From Fischerella sp. CENA71 (lineage in GTDB: Bacteria; Cyanobacteriota; Cyanobacteriia; Cyanobacteriales; Nostocaceae), in assembly GCA_024239075.1 (NCBI GenBank), contig JANBVI010000088.1:124001-188000 (forward strand): a stretch of 64,000 nt of DNA, read 5' to 3'. This document shows, piece after piece, positions 1 to 9,180 of the stretch. Every line of letters starts with the position of its first letter. Position 1 is the first letter of the stretch. The position numbers were made by a program, and so were the translations under genes. The notes under the pieces were generated by a model, which worked only from the letters and a program-made list of their open reading frames with translations, made no database searches and was not told where the DNA came from.

Positions 1-364
1 AGTCAAAGATAAATTGCACAAATCTGCTTTGGGACTTTCAGGTGGTCAACAACAACGACTCTGTATAGCCCGTGCTTTAGCAGTTAAACCAAAAGTTTTA
101 CTCATGGATGAACCTTGTTCAGCCCTTGACCCCATCGCAACTATGAAAATTGAAGAACTAATTTATAGTTTGCGTGGAGAATTAACAATTGCGATTGTCA
201 CCCATAACATGCAGCAAGCGGCTCGTGTTTCAGATTTTACAGCTTTCTTCAGCACTGATGAAAGTCGTATTGGTCAAATGATTGAATTTGGAGCAACATC
301 ACAAATCTTTACTACAGCCCTTGATGAACGCACCCGCGATTATGTATCAGGGCGTTTTGGTTAA
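1..364 (+). CDS. pstB: Phosphate ABC transporter ATP-binding protein PstB, 3' part
   Basis: This is the C-terminal part of the ATPase that powers high-affinity phosphate import (PstSCAB). The frame is open from the left edge, so the true start lies outside the window; an in-frame ATG-like start inside would not be real. Visible in order are the ABC signature LSGGQ, Walker B (VLLMDEP) with the D-loop SALD, and the switch histidine in IVTHNMQQA. The tail after the switch ([16 protein letters not shown], then the end at SGRFG) is typical of PstB rather than of other ABC ATPases. The upstream pst genes are not visible. A repeat element begins about 50 bp downstream, so this gene probably ends its operon. 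Confidence 0.9.
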   Translation, partial: VKDKLHKSALGLSGGQQQRLCIARALAVKPKVLLMDEPCSALDPIATMKIEELIYSLRGELTIAIVTHNMQQAARVSDFTAFFSTDESRIGQMIEFGATSQIFTTALDERTRDYVSGRFG

Positions 365-803
365 ATGAATCTTTAATGGCTTTTGTGAGGAATGCGATCG
401 CCGCAAGATATCATAACCATTTCACGTTAATCACAGTACATATAAATTTGTAGAGACACAAAGTTTTGCGTCTCTACTGTCTGTATTTCTATCAAGGTTG
501 TCGTGAAACAGTATCAGTTAAAACAGTCGCTACAAATAATTTTATGTGATACAATTGTACTATAAAGAGAAAAAATAGAGTGTGTGATGGAAATCTAGCA
601 TTTTCTTTGAATAAACGCACACCAAAAAATTAGTGTTGCATGTTTACGGGATGAATTGATTTTATCTATTAACTAAAGAATTCACTCATTAGCTTTGTGG
701 GCTTAATTTCTCCCTCATTTTTGCAATGCCCAAATAATTGTTATTATGCCAATTATAACATTTTATTGAAATTCATATTTAAGTAAAACAGGGTAAGTTA
801 GTT
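365..803. other. Intergenic region with a MITE-like copy
   Basis: No gene is seen in these 439 bases. They hold a HIP1 site, the diverged MITE-like copy at 414-515, and then AT-rich sequence that should carry the promoter of the following hypothetical gene. Confidence 0.6.
414..515. repeat. MITE-like element, copy 1 (GTAGAGAC subtype)
   Basis: The element starts with ACCATTTCAC and ends with a decayed GTGAAACAGTAT. It carries a central hairpin made of GTAGAGAC and GTCTCTAC. The flanking arms match the reverse complement of the element at 63303-63410 over nearly the full length (for example CATATAAATTTGTAGAGAC, and CTGTATTT followed by CAAGGTT). It has no coding capacity. Confidence 0.75.
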
Positions 804-2258
804 ATGGCAAAAACATCTGCCAAAAATCGTGTTATGTCTTCTCAACGCCGCAAACGCATATCTGGAAAAATCAACAATAGTATTTCTCTATTAGAACTGC
901 TCAAACTTTTAGAATCAAATCGCCATAGCATAATCATTAACCTTAAACATCTCCAAGCAAATTATCAAAGAAAAGGTGTCAAAAGAGTTCAAGGTTATAG
1001 AGATGAAAATGGCAATATTGTTAAGCCTTGGCTAACAACACAATATATCGATAATGGTGAGTATGTTGGTATGGGTACGTTTGAACTTAACCATAATACA
1101 GCAAATATTAACATGCTGATTACCCGCAAAGTCAGATTGATCAAAACAGCAGATCAAACCCCCATTCCTGAAGTTGCAGGTTTATTGATAAATGACCTCA
1201 ATAGCTTTAATAATTACACCATTGTTAGTGAAGGCGAAGTTAACGTCAAATCACTACAAGTTAAAATTAGCAACAAAAAAACTTTTGACTTGCTCAAAGC
1301 AAAAGGCATATTAGAAAATGAAGAGTATGATTTTCGCTGTGAATATACCATCAGATTAGATAATTTACCTCTTGTACCTGCTGATCAACATTACAGTAGT
1401 ATTGATGGTGTATTCTATCAACTTGCAGAAGCGAAAGTACTGATCAGTATCATTTCTGCGCTTTTGAAAAAAGAATCAGATATCTTTGTCCCAGAACAAT
1501 TAGAAGAGTTGAGAAAGCATTATCTTTCCAAACATTTGAACCTCAACTTCCCAACAACTAACGAATACATAAACATTAAACAAGCTCTTGCTAGACAGAA
1601 TATCAATACACGCATTAGTTACAAAATTGATATTGGCAGTCAAGAGATTCTAAATCTAGGTAAACTACATTCTGCCAACAAGTTCCTCGATAGGTTGTAT
1701 GAAGTTTATCACAAAGAAACTGGAGAAACTATCCTCAAGCCTAGCTTTGCTCTGATGTTTCATGAAAACATTACTTTTAGACACAAGCCATTATCGTCCC
1801 GGATAAAAATTACTCCAGTGGATGAATTCATGAAACCAATTTTTGATGATTTTATCGGACTAGATAAAAACGGTATTGTTGCTCGTATTCTGACAAAAAT
1901 TGGTGCTGATAATCTAGCACAAATTTTGCAGGAACAACGGGATGGTCAAAGCATAAACAAAAATGCTCTGATAGAAGCTCTATTTAGTGCTAATGAAAAA
2001 TTAGAGGAATTCACCTCAGCAATTTACCGTGAAAAAATCAGTCCTTTGGTATTGTATATTGGTTCGACTGGACTGTTACCAAAAAAAATGAATGCAAAGC
2101 AAATTACTGCGGAAGAACTGGCTACAAAATATCCATGTTTGCAGTTTTCCAAAGATGAGAAAGAAGGCAGATTTTTTCTAGTTGGTGACAGTATTGTTAG
2201 CGTATATGCAACCAAGGAGTATTATAGTAAGCAGACTGCTACTATGGTAGAAAAATAG
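804..2258 (+). CDS. Hypothetical protein, 484 aa, unknown family
   Basis: I do not recognise this protein. It is 484 residues with a very basic N-terminus (AKNR, QRRKR), no signal peptide and no membrane segment, so it is probably cytoplasmic. The early part (residues about 40-170) is rich in short beta-type stretches. The middle and end are mixed helical, with a Lys/Glu-rich run near residues 215-240. No nucleotide-binding, protease or helix-turn-helix motif is obvious. It stands alone with a 439-bp upstream gap; the ATG is preceded by a weak GGTAAG. The long undisturbed frame and normal cyanobacterial codon use make it a real gene. A basic, possibly nucleic-acid-binding role is only a guess. 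Confidence 0.7.
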   Translation: MAKTSAKNRVMSSQRRKRISGKINNSISLLELLKLLESNRHSIIINLKHLQANYQRKGVKRVQGYRDENGNIVKPWLTTQYIDNGEYVGMGTFELNHNTANINMLITRKVRLIKTADQTPIPEVAGLLINDLNSFNNYTIVSEGEVNVKSLQVKISNKKTFDLLKAKGILENEEYDFRCEYTIRLDNLPLVPADQHYSSIDGVFYQLAEAKVLISIISALLKKESDIFVPEQLEELRKHYLSKHLNLNFPTTNEYINIKQALARQNINTRISYKIDIGSQEILNLGKLHSANKFLDRLYEVYHKETGETILKPSFALMFHENITFRHKPLSSRIKITPVDEFMKPIFDDFIGLDKNGIVARILTKIGADNLAQILQEQRDGQSINKNALIEALFSANEKLEEFTSAIYREKISPLVLYIGSTGLLPKKMNAKQITAEELATKYPCLQFSKDEKEGRFFLVGDSIVSVYATKEYYSKQTATMVEK

Positions 2259-2342
2259 TTATTTGTCATTTGTCATTAGCCAAACTACTAACTCTCGTAA
2301 GAGTATAATCGCGTTTTTAATGACCATTGACCATTGACAAAC
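2259..2342. repeat. Heptamer repeats between convergent genes
   Basis: TTTGTCATTTGTCATTAG and, further on, GACCATTGACCATTGACAA are short tandem heptamers of the STRR type found in heterocystous cyanobacteria. They fill the gap between two convergent hypothetical genes. Confidence 0.6.
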
Positions 2343-2813
2343 TTACACAGCTTGAGGTTCTTTTTGACGGTAAAGATAATCGCAATATACTGCCCAAGTA
2401 GCACCAAATAAACCAGTTAAAGAACCTGCGATCGCAACTGTTACACCCCAACCAACAGGCCCAAGCCAGTCTGTAATTTCACACAAGATAGCTGTAGTTG
2501 CTTTAGAAACAATATAAGCTGTTCCTGCTGCTGCAACTGTGACTAAACCTAACTCTGTCAGCATATCTGTTAGCTGTTTGCTGGATAATTCTTCTTGAAA
2601 ATAGGTTTTCCAGATTGAAGTGTACATAGCAATATCAGCAGCAGTTAAAACAACTTGCTTGGGAACTTCTATCCCAGGAGTCGGCGTTGCTGAAATACCA
2701 CTACTACCAATAGCGTAAGTGGTAATTGCGATCGCAACATCTAACCTTTTTTTGCCCAGACTGCTCACCGTATAATCTCCTATGACTTTTGTGGAAGCAA
2801 ATTTTGCTTGCAA
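2343..2813 (-). CDS. Hypothetical membrane protein, 156 aa
   Basis: The function is unknown. The C-terminal half has two hydrophobic segments (near residues 90-113 and 115-145) separated by the short polar turn CEITDWLGP. The second segment is glycine-rich (GPVGWGVTVAIAG, then GLFGATWAVYCDYLYR). The arrangement of a short amphipathic helix (ADIAMYTSIWKTYF) followed by a small-residue hairpin recalls DUF697-like membrane hairpins, but that is a weak resemblance and not an assignment. The N-terminus has no clear signal peptide. The gene is monocistronic and convergent with the gene before it. Confidence 0.6.
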   Translation of the reverse strand: MQAKFASTKVIGDYTVSSLGKKRLDVAIAITTYAIGSSGISATPTPGIEVPKQVVLTAADIAMYTSIWKTYFQEELSSKQLTDMLTELGLVTVAAAGTAYIVSKATTAILCEITDWLGPVGWGVTVAIAGSLTGLFGATWAVYCDYLYRQKEPQAV

Positions 2814-3013
2814 AGACTACAAAATATTAACCTTATACAATTATTTAGCTGACTATTTCCTTTCTAGATGACACAGAAAATTTTGTCTAATTTCTATTAC
2901 CTTACCTAACACTTTAAAAATTTTCTTGCTCACCCTAACAGGTGATGTCAATTAAATATTCTGCTCGATATCTTAAAAGTACCAGGAGTTGTATAACTCT
3001 GGAGACTAAGATT

Positions 3014-3397
3014 ATGAACAAGATTATTATGACAAGTCTAGTAGCTTTGACAGCTGCTACTAGTTTTCTCTTCAACAATCCATCAGCTCAAGCTCATGGG
3101 CGTTACGACTATCATCATATATATCCTTTTGACCGACCAAACTATTGCTATCCCACAACTCAATGGTTAATTGATGAAGACCCCGCCTATCACCCCCAAG
3201 CTTACGCCGATGGTTACCGCCAAGGACGTGAGAGTGCTAAAAAGGGTAATGCGTACAAAGAACGTACTGCTGGTGGTGAATTTGCACGTGGTTTTGAGGA
3301 TGGTTATTACGGAAGGAAGTTTGCTGGTCAAAAAAATATAGTTCCTAACGAGTATAGACCATACACCACGACAGATTGTGATTGGTTTGGATTCTGA
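3014..3397 (+). CDS. Small secreted protein, unknown function
   Basis: The product is 127 residues with a clear Sec signal peptide: basic MNK, a hydrophobic core, and likely cleavage after SAQA. The frame is open further upstream to 2942, but this ATG was chosen because GGAG lies 9 bases ahead and the signal peptide begins exactly here. The mature part is rich in Tyr, Gly, Arg and His. It contains two related blocks, DGYRQGRESAKKGNAY and GFEDGYYGRKFAGQ, that look like an internal duplication of a DGYxxGRxxA-type motif. Two Cys residues (in NYCYP and near the C-terminus) could form a disulphide. It is probably periplasmic or exported; the role is unknown. Confidence 0.75.
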   Translation: MNKIIMTSLVALTAATSFLFNNPSAQAHGRYDYHHIYPFDRPNYCYPTTQWLIDEDPAYHPQAYADGYRQGRESAKKGNAYKERTAGGEFARGFEDGYYGRKFAGQKNIVPNEYRPYTTTDCDWFGF

Positions 3398-3410
3398 TAT
3401 GTCCAATTAC

Positions 3411-5498
3411 TTATGCTTTTTGCACAAGCGGAAGCGTCACGGTGACAGTAGTTCCTTCACCAAGTAAAGAATTGACTTCAATCTTACCCTGATGCTTTTG
3501 AATAATCTGATAACAAATCCACAATCCTAGCCCAGTCCCCTTACCCACATCTTTTGTAGTGAAAAAGGGTTCAAAAATTTTATCTTGATTTTTTGGTTCA
3601 ATTCCACAACCATTATCTGTAATTCTTACATCAACACGATTGCCTGCAACTTTGTTTGTATGAATTAAAATTTGGGGATTAAGTTTATTATCTACTGAGG
3701 ATAATTTATTAAAAAATGCCTCTTCTAAAGCATCAATTGCATTACTAATAATATTCAAAAGTACCTGATTTAATTGTGCTGGATAACACTCAACTAATGG
3801 TAATACTTCATATTCTTTAACTACTTGAATTTTTTCTTTCAGGCGATGATTGAGAATCAATAAAGTACTATCAATTCCTTCGTGAATATTCACAGGTTTC
3901 TTCTCAGATTCATCCAAACGCGAGAAATTTCTTAAAGACAAAACAATCTCTCGAATTCTCTGCGCTCCCATTTTCATGGAGGTTAAAATTTTGGGTAAAT
4001 CTTGGCTAATATAATCTAGCTCTATCTGTTCTAGACGATTTTGAATTGCACTAGTCGGTTGAGAATATTCGTTTCTGTATAAATTCAATAATTCTAATAA
4101 TTCTTCAATGTATTCTTTGGCATAGCTAATATTACCGTAGATAAAACTAATCGGATTATTGATTTCATGAGCAACTCCCGCAACCATATTACCCAATGAA
4201 GACATTTTTTCAGTTTGAATCAACTGTGCTTGAGTTTGCTGGAGTTCTTGAATAGCGTAACTCAGTTGATCGTAAGCTAGATTTAATTCCTGATTTTTCT
4301 GTAAAAGTTGATTAGTGCGTTCTTCGACTCGCTTTTCTAAAGTTGTACGAGATTGTTCTAATTCTTGAGTGTACTCTGCAACTCGACGTATCAAACTGTT
4401 GAGAGAAGTAGCCAAAATTCCGACTTCATCATTTCTAGTTACAGGAGCCTGTAAATCAAAATTTCCTTCTTGAGTGGCTTTTTGAGCTACTCTCGCTACA
4501 GTCAATAAAGGTTCGGAAATGTTCAATGCGATATTCTTACCCATCAAGGTACAAATCAAACACCCCACAACGAAAAAACCCCAGAGTCTTAACCATAGAT
4601 ACTGTACTGTATGGTTAAGATCAACAAGCGACTTTAGCAAGACAATTGTCAAAGAAGTATTGCTCAATCCTTCGATAGAAATGCTTTTGGCAATGTATTG
4701 CCTATTTGTCAGCAAAATACGTGTAGGTGGAATCTTGGTAGATGGTAATTGCCAATTTTTATTTGTGACTGCTGTGAGTGTCGAAACAACAACCGTTTTA
4801 TCTTCGTTTAACGCAATCAAGTACTCATCTTTAGCTGCGATGAGATTTTTGAGTAACTCGTTATTGATGAGAATACCAATTTCAATTGCACCAATCACTT
4901 CCTCTTCATTGGACTTAATAGGAGCTGTACCCACTAGAACTAGCTGCTTTTGTCCTCGTTGTTTTTGAAGATTCACCACATCTAAAGGATACATCCCAGC
5001 AAGTGCCTGAGAAATACTTGTTCGATCTTCTAAGTTTGACTTTTGTAATTTTGGCTGTCTGAAATCCAGCACTACTCCACCATTTTGATTGACAATCTTG
5101 ATCAGGTCTAATTTTAATTTAGTCTGATGTGAAACTAATATTTTTAGCAGTGTCTGAGTATTTTTCTGCTCCAGTGCTGCACGCAGATCATTTCGCTCTG
5201 CTATTAACTGTACCCAAGAACCCAAATGTTGTGTTTCTGTTTGCAACTCCTGCAAAATAACTGCTGCACCTGATGCAACAGAATTTTTCATTTGGTATTC
5301 CATGACGCTGGTAAACCAAAAAGCAAAGCTAATTACTGCTACCACCATAATGCTAAAGAACACCAGCATAAATGGCATGATAATTCTTTGGCTCAAAGGT
5401 AGTTTTGAGTAACTCGCTTGCAACTTCACACCACGTCCCACTGTTTGACGGTGAGATTGTTGCTCAGTACTTTGGTTGAAAAAGCTGAAGAATGGCAT
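3411..5498 (-). CDS. Membrane sensor histidine kinase (cache-like sensor, HAMP, HisKA, HATPase_c)
   Basis: This is a 695-residue sensor kinase. Order: TM1 near 39-63, an extracytoplasmic sensor region to about 295, TM2 near 301-320, HAMP (about 321-373) and a Gln/Glu-rich coiled coil. The HisKA H-box follows, with the phospho-acceptor His in SSLGNMVAGVAHEINNP, then HATPase_c with N-box NIISNAIDALEE and glycine boxes DNGCGIEP and GKGTGLGLWI. This subtype of kinase often lacks a linked regulator, and none lies here. The frame extends upstream to 5618, but the extra 40 residues look non-native and no ribosome site decides between the starts. The ligand is unknown. Confidence 0.9.
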   Translation of the reverse strand: MPFFSFFNQSTEQQSHRQTVGRGVKLQASYSKLPLSQRIIMPFMLVFFSIMVVAVISFAFWFTSVMEYQMKNSVASGAAVILQELQTETQHLGSWVQLIAERNDLRAALEQKNTQTLLKILVSHQTKLKLDLIKIVNQNGGVVLDFRQPKLQKSNLEDRTSISQALAGMYPLDVVNLQKQRGQKQLVLVGTAPIKSNEEEVIGAIEIGILINNELLKNLIAAKDEYLIALNEDKTVVVSTLTAVTNKNWQLPSTKIPPTRILLTNRQYIAKSISIEGLSNTSLTIVLLKSLVDLNHTVQYLWLRLWGFFVVGCLICTLMGKNIALNISEPLLTVARVAQKATQEGNFDLQAPVTRNDEVGILATSLNSLIRRVAEYTQELEQSRTTLEKRVEERTNQLLQKNQELNLAYDQLSYAIQELQQTQAQLIQTEKMSSLGNMVAGVAHEINNPISFIYGNISYAKEYIEELLELLNLYRNEYSQPTSAIQNRLEQIELDYISQDLPKILTSMKMGAQRIREIVLSLRNFSRLDESEKKPVNIHEGIDSTLLILNHRLKEKIQVVKEYEVLPLVECYPAQLNQVLLNIISNAIDALEEAFFNKLSSVDNKLNPQILIHTNKVAGNRVDVRITDNGCGIEPKNQDKIFEPFFTTKDVGKGTGLGLWICYQIIQKHQGKIEVNSLLGEGTTVTVTLPLVQKA

Positions 5499-5960
5499 TT
5501 GTATATTAGTATTAATTAGTACTAGTAAGCACTGAGCTATTAAGTCATAGAGCCGAACTCCAACTCTTTGAATTGTTATTTTCTTAACCTTGCTTTTGTT
5601 ACTGTTACTGTACAACAAGGGTTAATTTGTAGCCTTGAGTACTTAATTGAGTTAAATAAATTATGGATTTTAAAATTAATTCTTATACTTTAGTTAATTA
5701 AGTTTTAAATAATATTGCAAAAATGATTTTGCTGTCAAACTTAAGTCATCTCAGTAAATTTTTAGTATAAAATAGTACTAATATTAGCAACAAAGAGGAA
5801 AAGGGAGACAGGAGGGAGCAGGGAGAAAAGGAGAATAACCAATGCCCAATGACTATTTTTAGTTAAACTTCATTGCAAATTAAGAAGTGAAGTAAAACGA
5901 TGTGATAAGTTTTGAAAATGTGAATTGATTAATAGGGATTAACAAACAAAGGAGAACACA
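5499..5960. other. AT-rich intergenic region
   Basis: No gene is seen beyond the possible N-terminal extension of the kinase (to 5618). There is a purine-rich stretch of GGGAGACAGG type at about 5800-5835, a dispersed low-complexity repeat seen at many gene borders in this window. Promoters for both divergent genes should lie here. Confidence 0.5.
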
Positions 5961-6170
5961 GTGGCGATGGAATCACAGTTCCTCAAGGATACAGGGGTAG
6001 TCGTTGAAGAAGACTTTAGTGAATATGTTGCCCACCTCCAAATGCATATGGCTCTACAAGCTCGCAATCTAGTTCCAACACTGAAGCAGACACAGGTAGA
6101 CAGTCGAGAGCAATTGCTGCATCAAACCCAAGCAAATTTTGAAAAACAAATTTCTCGCCGAGTTATCTAG
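5961..6170 (+). CDS. Small conserved-type protein, 69 aa, unknown
   Basis: This short acidic-to-neutral protein starts at GTG. AGGAG lies 6 bases upstream of the GTG, while an ATG two codons later would leave a longer spacing. The sequence is predicted helical throughout (HLQMHMALQARNLVPTLKQ) with Gln-rich amphipathic stretches, no Cys, no signal and no membrane segment. A strong intrinsic-terminator-like hairpin follows at 6212-6265, which supports a separate transcription unit. No family is recognised. Confidence 0.65.
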   Translation: MAMESQFLKDTGVVVEEDFSEYVAHLQMHMALQARNLVPTLKQTQVDSREQLLHQTQANFEKQISRRVI

Positions 6171-6211
6171 TTAAAATCCATACAAATCTTCAATAAAATT
6201 TAACTAAAATC

Positions 6212-6265
6212 AAAGCAGAACTTGTTGAGTCCAGGCTAATGTAGTCATCAACGAGTCTGCTTTTT
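6212..6265 (+). terminator. Intrinsic terminator after the small gene
   Basis: The arms AAAGCAGA and TCTGCTTT are perfectly complementary. They are extended by CTTGTTGA with TCAACGAG (one mismatch), and a T-run follows at once. Confidence 0.75.
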
Positions 6266-6367
6266 AATATTGAGTTGTGTAAATCACTCTTTTGGATCAA
6301 TAGAAAGAGGTGAAAAGCCGTTAATATTAATGCAGCAGTACCTCTGTTTCTGTTAATCTAAGGCGCA

Positions 6368-7630
6368 ATGGCGGCTCGAATGAAAATGACTTCATTACTT
6401 CAGAAGAATCTTAGCATTGTCATCCGACCTATCCAATATCGAGACTTGGATGGTATTGGACGTATAGCTATGGATTCATTCGCTGCTAAAACCAGAAAAG
6501 GAGCCGATTTTGCTATGCGGCAAATGCAATGGCTGCGCCGCTGGTATGGATTGTTGAGATTTTTAAGTTGGTTTCCGAATCCACTACAGTATCTTTTCTG
6601 TGGATATGTAGCAGAACAGGGGCGAGCGCTCTTAGGAATGATCCAAGTCTCGCCATTTAATCGTACACGTAGTACTTGGTGTGTAGACCGGGTAATCTTA
6701 GAACGTGCTGCCGATAAGCAAGGAATTGGTTCGCAGCTTTTGCGTTACTGTTTTGAATCAATTTTAGAGGCTCGTACTTGGATACTAGAAGTCAACATTA
6801 ACGATACAGAAGCACTGGCGCTGTATCGGCAAAATGGTTTTCAGCGTTTGGCTGAAATGACCTATTGGGAAATTAAACCAGAACTGTTGGCTGCATTGGC
6901 AGAGGTTAACCCTGATTTGCCAAACATGTTACCCATAAGTAACGCTGATGCTCAACTGCTATATCAATTAGATACAGCATCAATGCCGCCTTTAGTACGC
7001 CAGGTATTTGATCGGCAAACCGATGACTTTAAAACCAATTTATTTGGCGCTTTGGTTGACGCTGTCAAGCAATGGGTGACAAAAACCGAAGTGGTAAGCG
7101 GTTACGTGTTTGAACCTCAACGTAAAGCCGCGATCGGTTATTTTCAAATTACTTTAGACCGTAAAGGTGAAGAACCACACGTGGCGACGCTGGCAGTTCA
7201 CCCAGCCTACACTTGGCTATATCCAGAACTGTTAACTCAACTTGCTCGCATTTCCCAGGATTTTCCCCAGCAACCTTTGCAACTAGCTTCGGCAGATTAT
7301 CAACCAGAGGGAGAAGAATATTTAGAACAAATTGGAGCTAGTCGGATAGAACACACTCTGATTATGTCTCGCTCGGTGTGGCATAAAGTCCGAGAGTCAA
7401 AATTTGTCTCCTTGGAAGGAATTCAGTTACCTGAAGTACTACAAGGTTTGCAACCAGCACGCAAACCTATACCAGGGGGAATGTCATGGCTACCCCAACA
7501 TAAGCCAACTTCCTCAGATAGATCAACACCACCTAATACATCAAAAGAAAATATTTCTTTTTCTAGCAAAAACTCTCACATTGTAGAGCCATTTTGTCAG
7601 CCAGATGCAGTGGATGGACAGCAGGAGTAG
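6368..7630 (+). CDS. GNAT family N-acetyltransferase
   Basis: The 420-residue protein has an N-terminal GNAT domain: IVIRPIQYRDLDGIGRIA forms the first strand and helix. The acetyl-CoA loop is seen in DKQGIGSQLLRYCFE, followed by EVNINDTEALALYRQNGF, the classic motif B. The second half (from about residue 190) looks like a decayed second GNAT-like fold, and the last 50 residues are Ser/Pro-rich and probably disordered. The substrate is unknown. The 3' end overlaps the longest possible ruvX frame. The gene heads a same-strand run GNAT - ruvX - DUF3727 - YqeG. The ATG at 6368 has a weak AAGG upstream; in-frame ATGs at codons 5 and 7 are alternatives. Confidence 0.85.
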   Translation: MAARMKMTSLLQKNLSIVIRPIQYRDLDGIGRIAMDSFAAKTRKGADFAMRQMQWLRRWYGLLRFLSWFPNPLQYLFCGYVAEQGRALLGMIQVSPFNRTRSTWCVDRVILERAADKQGIGSQLLRYCFESILEARTWILEVNINDTEALALYRQNGFQRLAEMTYWEIKPELLAALAEVNPDLPNMLPISNADAQLLYQLDTASMPPLVRQVFDRQTDDFKTNLFGALVDAVKQWVTKTEVVSGYVFEPQRKAAIGYFQITLDRKGEEPHVATLAVHPAYTWLYPELLTQLARISQDFPQQPLQLASADYQPEGEEYLEQIGASRIEHTLIMSRSVWHKVRESKFVSLEGIQLPEVLQGLQPARKPIPGGMSWLPQHKPTSSDRSTPPNTSKENISFSSKNSHIVEPFCQPDAVDGQQE

Positions 7631-7700
7631 TTGTGTGGATATTGAACAGGAGCGAGGGAGACAAGGCTTTCAAGGGGGACAAAGTAGGAATTTAACTTCT

Positions 7701-8168
7701 GTGTCTTACTCTAGTTCTAAATATGTTTCTGCTTTAGGATTAGATGTTGGTCGTAAACGAATTGGTGTGGCGGGGTGCGATCGCTTAGGCTTAATAGCCA
7801 CTGGAATTACCACTGTCGAGCGTACATCTTTTCAGCAAGATGTAGAACAGATACAAAAATTAATTAAAGAACGAGAAGTAGAAGTTTTAGTCGTCGGTTT
7901 ACCTTATTCAATGGACGGTTCTTTGGGATTCCAAGCCAAACAAGTGCAAAAGTTTGCAACACGACTAAGCAAAGCTCTGCACTTACCTGTGGAGTATGTA
8001 GACGAGCGATTAACTTCTTTTCAAGCAGAGCAATTGCTCTTAGCTGAAAACCGTTCTCCATCACGCCATAAAGCTTTGATTGACCGTAAGGCCGCAGCTT
8101 TAATATTACAGCAATGGTTGGATACACGGCGAACTAGCTTACAATCAACAGAATTATCTGCTGAGTAA
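7701..8168 (+). CDS. ruvX: Holliday junction resolvase-like protein RuvX/YqgF
   Basis: This is the YqgF-type RNase H-fold nuclease, linked to Holliday junction resolution and pre-16S rRNA processing. The first catalytic Asp sits in LGLDVGRKRIGVA, followed by VVGLPYSMDG (strand 4), YVDERLTSFQAE with the acidic pair, and DRKAAALILQQWL at the end with the last Asp. I chose the GTG at 7701: AGGA lies 11 bases upstream, and the 155-residue product fits the family (about 140-155). The frame is open to an ATG at 7605 inside the GNAT gene (187 residues), but the extra 32 residues are Gly/Gln/Arg-rich and not family-like. The start is uncertain; the identity is not. Confidence 0.9.
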   Translation: MSYSSSKYVSALGLDVGRKRIGVAGCDRLGLIATGITTVERTSFQQDVEQIQKLIKEREVEVLVVGLPYSMDGSLGFQAKQVQKFATRLSKALHLPVEYVDERLTSFQAEQLLLAENRSPSRHKALIDRKAAALILQQWLDTRRTSLQSTELSAE

Positions 8169-8378
8169 GCATAGCTTGTCGCATGATATTCTGAAATCTG
8201 TTAACCAGCCAAGGTAGGAAAGAATTGAAGGAACCAGGGAACGGACAACAGAACACGGAGAAGGGGGAACGGGTATTTTCTACTCTCCAATCCTCAATCT
8301 CTAATATCTAATCCTTAATCCCATTCCTATCTCCCCATCTATAAAATAGCTGGTAGTCATGCAGTTTATATCTCGGCT

Positions 8379-8951
8379 ATGTCTTTTTCTTATTTTTCTG
8401 ACGAACACGATCGCGAACATGCTGGAACTATTACTTTGAGCGATGATAAAGGGCGATCGCTCGAATGTTATATTGAGCATTCACTCGAAGTTGATGGACA
8501 AGGCTACTTTTTGCTACTTCCGGTTGACTCACCTGTAGAAATCTTTGCTTGGCAAGGTGAGGAAGAAGAAGAAGAAGCTGTTCTGGTAGAAGATGATACT
8601 ACTATCGAGCAAATTTTTAGCACTGCCCAAGCTGTGCTATCAGAACAAAATCTAGTCCTCAAAAATACAGCTTATGCTTTAACTGTTGCAGGTGAATTAC
8701 CTCCAGTAGAAGAATCAGAACTGTTCACCTTAGAAATCGAAGACGAACAGTCAGATTTAGAACCAGAGCAATTACAATTGCTAGCCAGCTTTTACCATGA
8801 AGATCAGGAGTATGCGATTTATACTCCCCTCGATCCACTGCTATTTTTTGCACGCATATCTAAAACTGGTAAACCTGAATTACTCTCTCCAGAAGAATTC
8901 CGGCAAGTGCAACCTTTGTTAGAAGAGCATTTGTTTAATGAAGTTGAATAA
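8379..8951 (+). CDS. DUF3727 domain protein
   Basis: The acidic 190-residue protein belongs to the cyanobacterial/plastid DUF3727 family. The N-terminal part (about 1-70) resembles a DUF1292-like small beta domain (GTITLSDDKGRSLECYIEH), followed by an acidic linker (EGEEEEEEA-type run). The C-terminal part, with FYHEDQEYAIYTPLDPLLFFARI, is the DUF3727 core. It has no signal peptide or membrane segment. Its function is not established. It lies just after ruvX, an order I associate with many cyanobacterial genomes, so co-transcription is likely despite a 210-bp gap with purine-rich repeats. Confidence 0.85.
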   Translation: MSFSYFSDEHDREHAGTITLSDDKGRSLECYIEHSLEVDGQGYFLLLPVDSPVEIFAWQGEEEEEEAVLVEDDTTIEQIFSTAQAVLSEQNLVLKNTAYALTVAGELPPVEESELFTLEIEDEQSDLEPEQLQLLASFYHEDQEYAIYTPLDPLLFFARISKTGKPELLSPEEFRQVQPLLEEHLFNEVE

Positions 8952-9120
8952 AATTAAAAATTCAAAACAAAAAAAGGTAATGCTTAATTTCTACATAAGG
9001 AATTTTTAATTATTATTAGCTACAAGCTGAAGCATTTGGCAGGATTTTTGCCAAATGTTTTGGTTATTGCATAGAAATGTGTCTATAGTCCAGTGTCCGT
9101 AGTCAAGAGTTATATTTACT

Positions 9121-9172
9121 AATGACAATTGACCATTGACCATTGACAATTGACCATTGACCATTAACTTCT
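9121..9172. repeat. Heptamer tandem repeat array (STRR)
   Basis: Alternating GACAATT and GACCATT heptamers run up to the start of the YqeG gene. They may form part of its 5' leader. Confidence 0.7.
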
Positions 9173-9180
9173 AACTAACT

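Noticed and set aside
2024-2215. Reverse-strand frame inside the 484-aa gene
   Set aside because: Shadow of a long real gene; no ribosome site or recognisable product.
4519-4968. 149-codon frame opposite the histidine kinase
   Set aside because: Lies wholly antisense to the kinase sensor region and looks like random reading.
5499-5618. 40-residue N-terminal extension of the histidine kinase
   Set aside because: No signal for initiation and unlike the family start. It could still be real, so the alternative is noted.
5800-5840. GGGAGACAGG-type purine-rich stretches near many gene ends
   Set aside because: They recur (for example near 8240, 11590, 25195, 37548, 58435) and look like dispersed low-complexity repeats, not operators.
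7605-7700. Longer N-terminus for RuvX
   Set aside because: The 32 extra residues are low-complexity and unlike the family, and they lie inside the GNAT gene. A GTG at 7701 has a better context, though the longer form is not excluded.
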